From Eutreptiella sp. 'Long Island Sound 2002' (taxonomy: Eukaryota > Euglenozoa > Euglenophyceae > Eutreptiales > Eutreptiaceae), in assembly GCA_964036045.1 (NCBI GenBank), contig OZ038391.1, forward strand, positions 42,543,621 through 42,607,620: a stretch of 64,000 nt of DNA. The letters are read 5' to 3'. This document shows, piece after piece, positions 63,006 through 64,000 of this stretch (the stretch's first letter is position 1; the number at the start of each line of letters is the position of its first letter). A program made the translations under genes and the position numbers. Below the pieces are notes generated by a model, which saw nothing but the letters and a program-made list of their open reading frames with translations, searched no databases and had not been told where the DNA came from.

Positions 63006-64000
63006 TGAGCTCGCACACCCGTGTAGTTGAACAAACTCCGGGCCAGGGTAACATTGACCAATGCACCCAAGATGGGTAAAAATGAAGCAAACGGTAAGGG
63101 GAGGGCTACAAAGCCTGCAAGCCTCTGATCATCTAGGACGTACCCCCACTGCCAATTGCTAGCGATAGGAGGCAATGGCAACACACGGTCGGTCGCTGGT
63201 GTCAGCGATGCCGGGGGGTCTTGGGGTTGAAAAAATTCGTCACCTACAGATGCTGTTAGCTTTGTGGGGAGCCTAAGGGGCTGGATTAAGCTGCTACGCC
63301 ACCAGTTTGCCCGTTTCCCAGCGAGGGAAGAAGACTGTGTGTGTGCGGTGAGGGGAGCGATGGGTATGTGTGGGTGGACCCGGCATAGGGCACCACCCAC
63401 AAGCTTTCATGTGGAGGGAGAGGAACCAGCCTTTGCCGATCACTGTGGGGGATTGGCTCCCCTTTCTCCATTCATCTGGGTCCCTGTAATAGCTCTTGTT
63501 GTGGCTTGTTGGGGCTGTGAGTGAACCGCCACTTCCAACTGCAGCAAGACCCTACGCAGCTCCTCCCTTACCCCTACAGGTGCAGGGTGTCCAAGGTTGT
63601 TTGTACGACTTTTGCCACTACACCCTCCAACCGCTGCTCGCAACAGAGCCCCCCTGCTCTACAGGGGCTCGGGCTTCTTGGCGGACCCCAAGGTTAGCAA
63701 AAGATACTTCTGCCCTTACATACTCATCTAGCACTGTGCATAGGTTATCATGGAAGTGAGAATGCAAGGCACCCGGCCAAAACCCTGGCACACATAGGTT
63801 GGGCCGGAGGGTCTGACACTGGCGCCTATTGCACGTTGCAACCCACAAGGAAATGAGCAGAGTCAGAATGCGCCCATCCTCCAGAACTTCTAGAGCCCGT
63901 GGACCAATTAGTCTTTTGTGCCTGCACAGCAGGGCCTTGTCTAGAGGCAGGGACAGACGTGGTATCTTGAGGGTGTGCTTTGACAAAACCGGCGACAGCT

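Larger units (their letters stand above)
58141..63986 (-). mobile_element. LINE B: decayed retrotransposon with endonuclease, RT and RNase H
   Basis: On the minus strand the order is: an uncharacterised 5' region (63986-63010), an AP-type endonuclease (63005-62033), a linker (61968-61316), reverse transcriptase (61254-60297), RNase H (59933-59445) and a C-terminal region (58902-58141). Stops and frame changes interrupt every domain, so this is an inactive copy. The 5' end may extend beyond the window. It is not a copy of LINE A: the reverse transcriptase boxes differ (YMDD rather than YADD) and LINE A shows no RNase H. Confidence 0.75.

Noticed and set aside
1-64000. Prokaryotic-type features (operons, CRISPR, ribosome binding sites, riboswitches)
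   Set aside because: Introns, LINEs and satellite sequence show eukaryotic DNA, and no regularly spaced identical repeats of CRISPR type were seen.

Overview
This window is eukaryotic nuclear DNA. Its coding sequence is broken into short exons with GT-AG junctions whose reading phases fit together. Most of the rest is intron or intergenic sequence full of homopolymeric G/C runs, micro- and minisatellites, LINE remains and small non-autonomous transposons. The gene content (a cache/HAMP/class III cyclase-type receptor, a secreted SGNH hydrolase, a calmodulin-like EF-hand protein) suits a unicellular alga or other protist. One LINE has a C-terminal region that I recall from dinoflagellate elements. 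I cannot name the species.

All three multi-exon gene models are on the minus strand. (1) 28181 to 7656: eight exons, about 1092 residues. It is a membrane receptor with a large extracellular cache-like region, a third membrane segment, a HAMP-like stretch and a class III nucleotidyl cyclase homology domain. Both metal-binding aspartates of that domain align with histidines. (2) 43087 to 41263: two exons, a 157-residue calmodulin-like protein. (3) 57147 to 51596: four exons, 491 residues, a secreted SGNH-type hydrolase with a C-terminal beta-rich module. All exon coordinates come from my own reading of splice sites. The intron phases sum correctly in each model, but no transcript evidence was available.

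Mobile elements occupy much of the remainder. A 5'-truncated, frame-broken LINE lies at about 30211-34870 (minus), and a second, unrelated decayed LINE with endonuclease, reverse transcriptase and RNase H domains at about 58141-63986 (minus). Two copies of a hAT-like non-autonomous element, each with CAGGG terminal inverted repeats, a perfect 8-bp target-site duplication and an internal GGCGGTTGGTGG minisatellite, lie at 16508-16880 and 52972-53293, inside introns of genes 1 and 3. There are several other dispersed families: a GGGGGAATRTTTGCC-type element (three copies), a TGTACC-C-run element, an element with 17-bp inverted ends at 14950-15343, A/T palindromes at 29190 and 30270, and G-run/C-run foldbacks.

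Region by region: 1-7655 is repeat-rich with one small domain ORF at the left edge; 7656-28181 is the receptor gene with repeat-filled introns; 28182-30210 is intergenic with a Ser/Asn-rich ORF; 30211-34870 is LINE A; 34900-41262 is repeats plus unidentified coding-like ORFs; 41263-43087 is the EF-hand gene; 43088-51595 is mostly repeats with a broken zinc-knuckle fragment and two coding-like ORFs; 51596-57147 is the SGNH gene; 57148-58140 is intergenic; and 58141 to the end is LINE B. I found no operon, CRISPR array, rRNA or convincing tRNA. Nothing forms an obvious multi-gene system. The most unusual items are the apparently inactive cyclase receptor and the minisatellite-bearing hAT elements.
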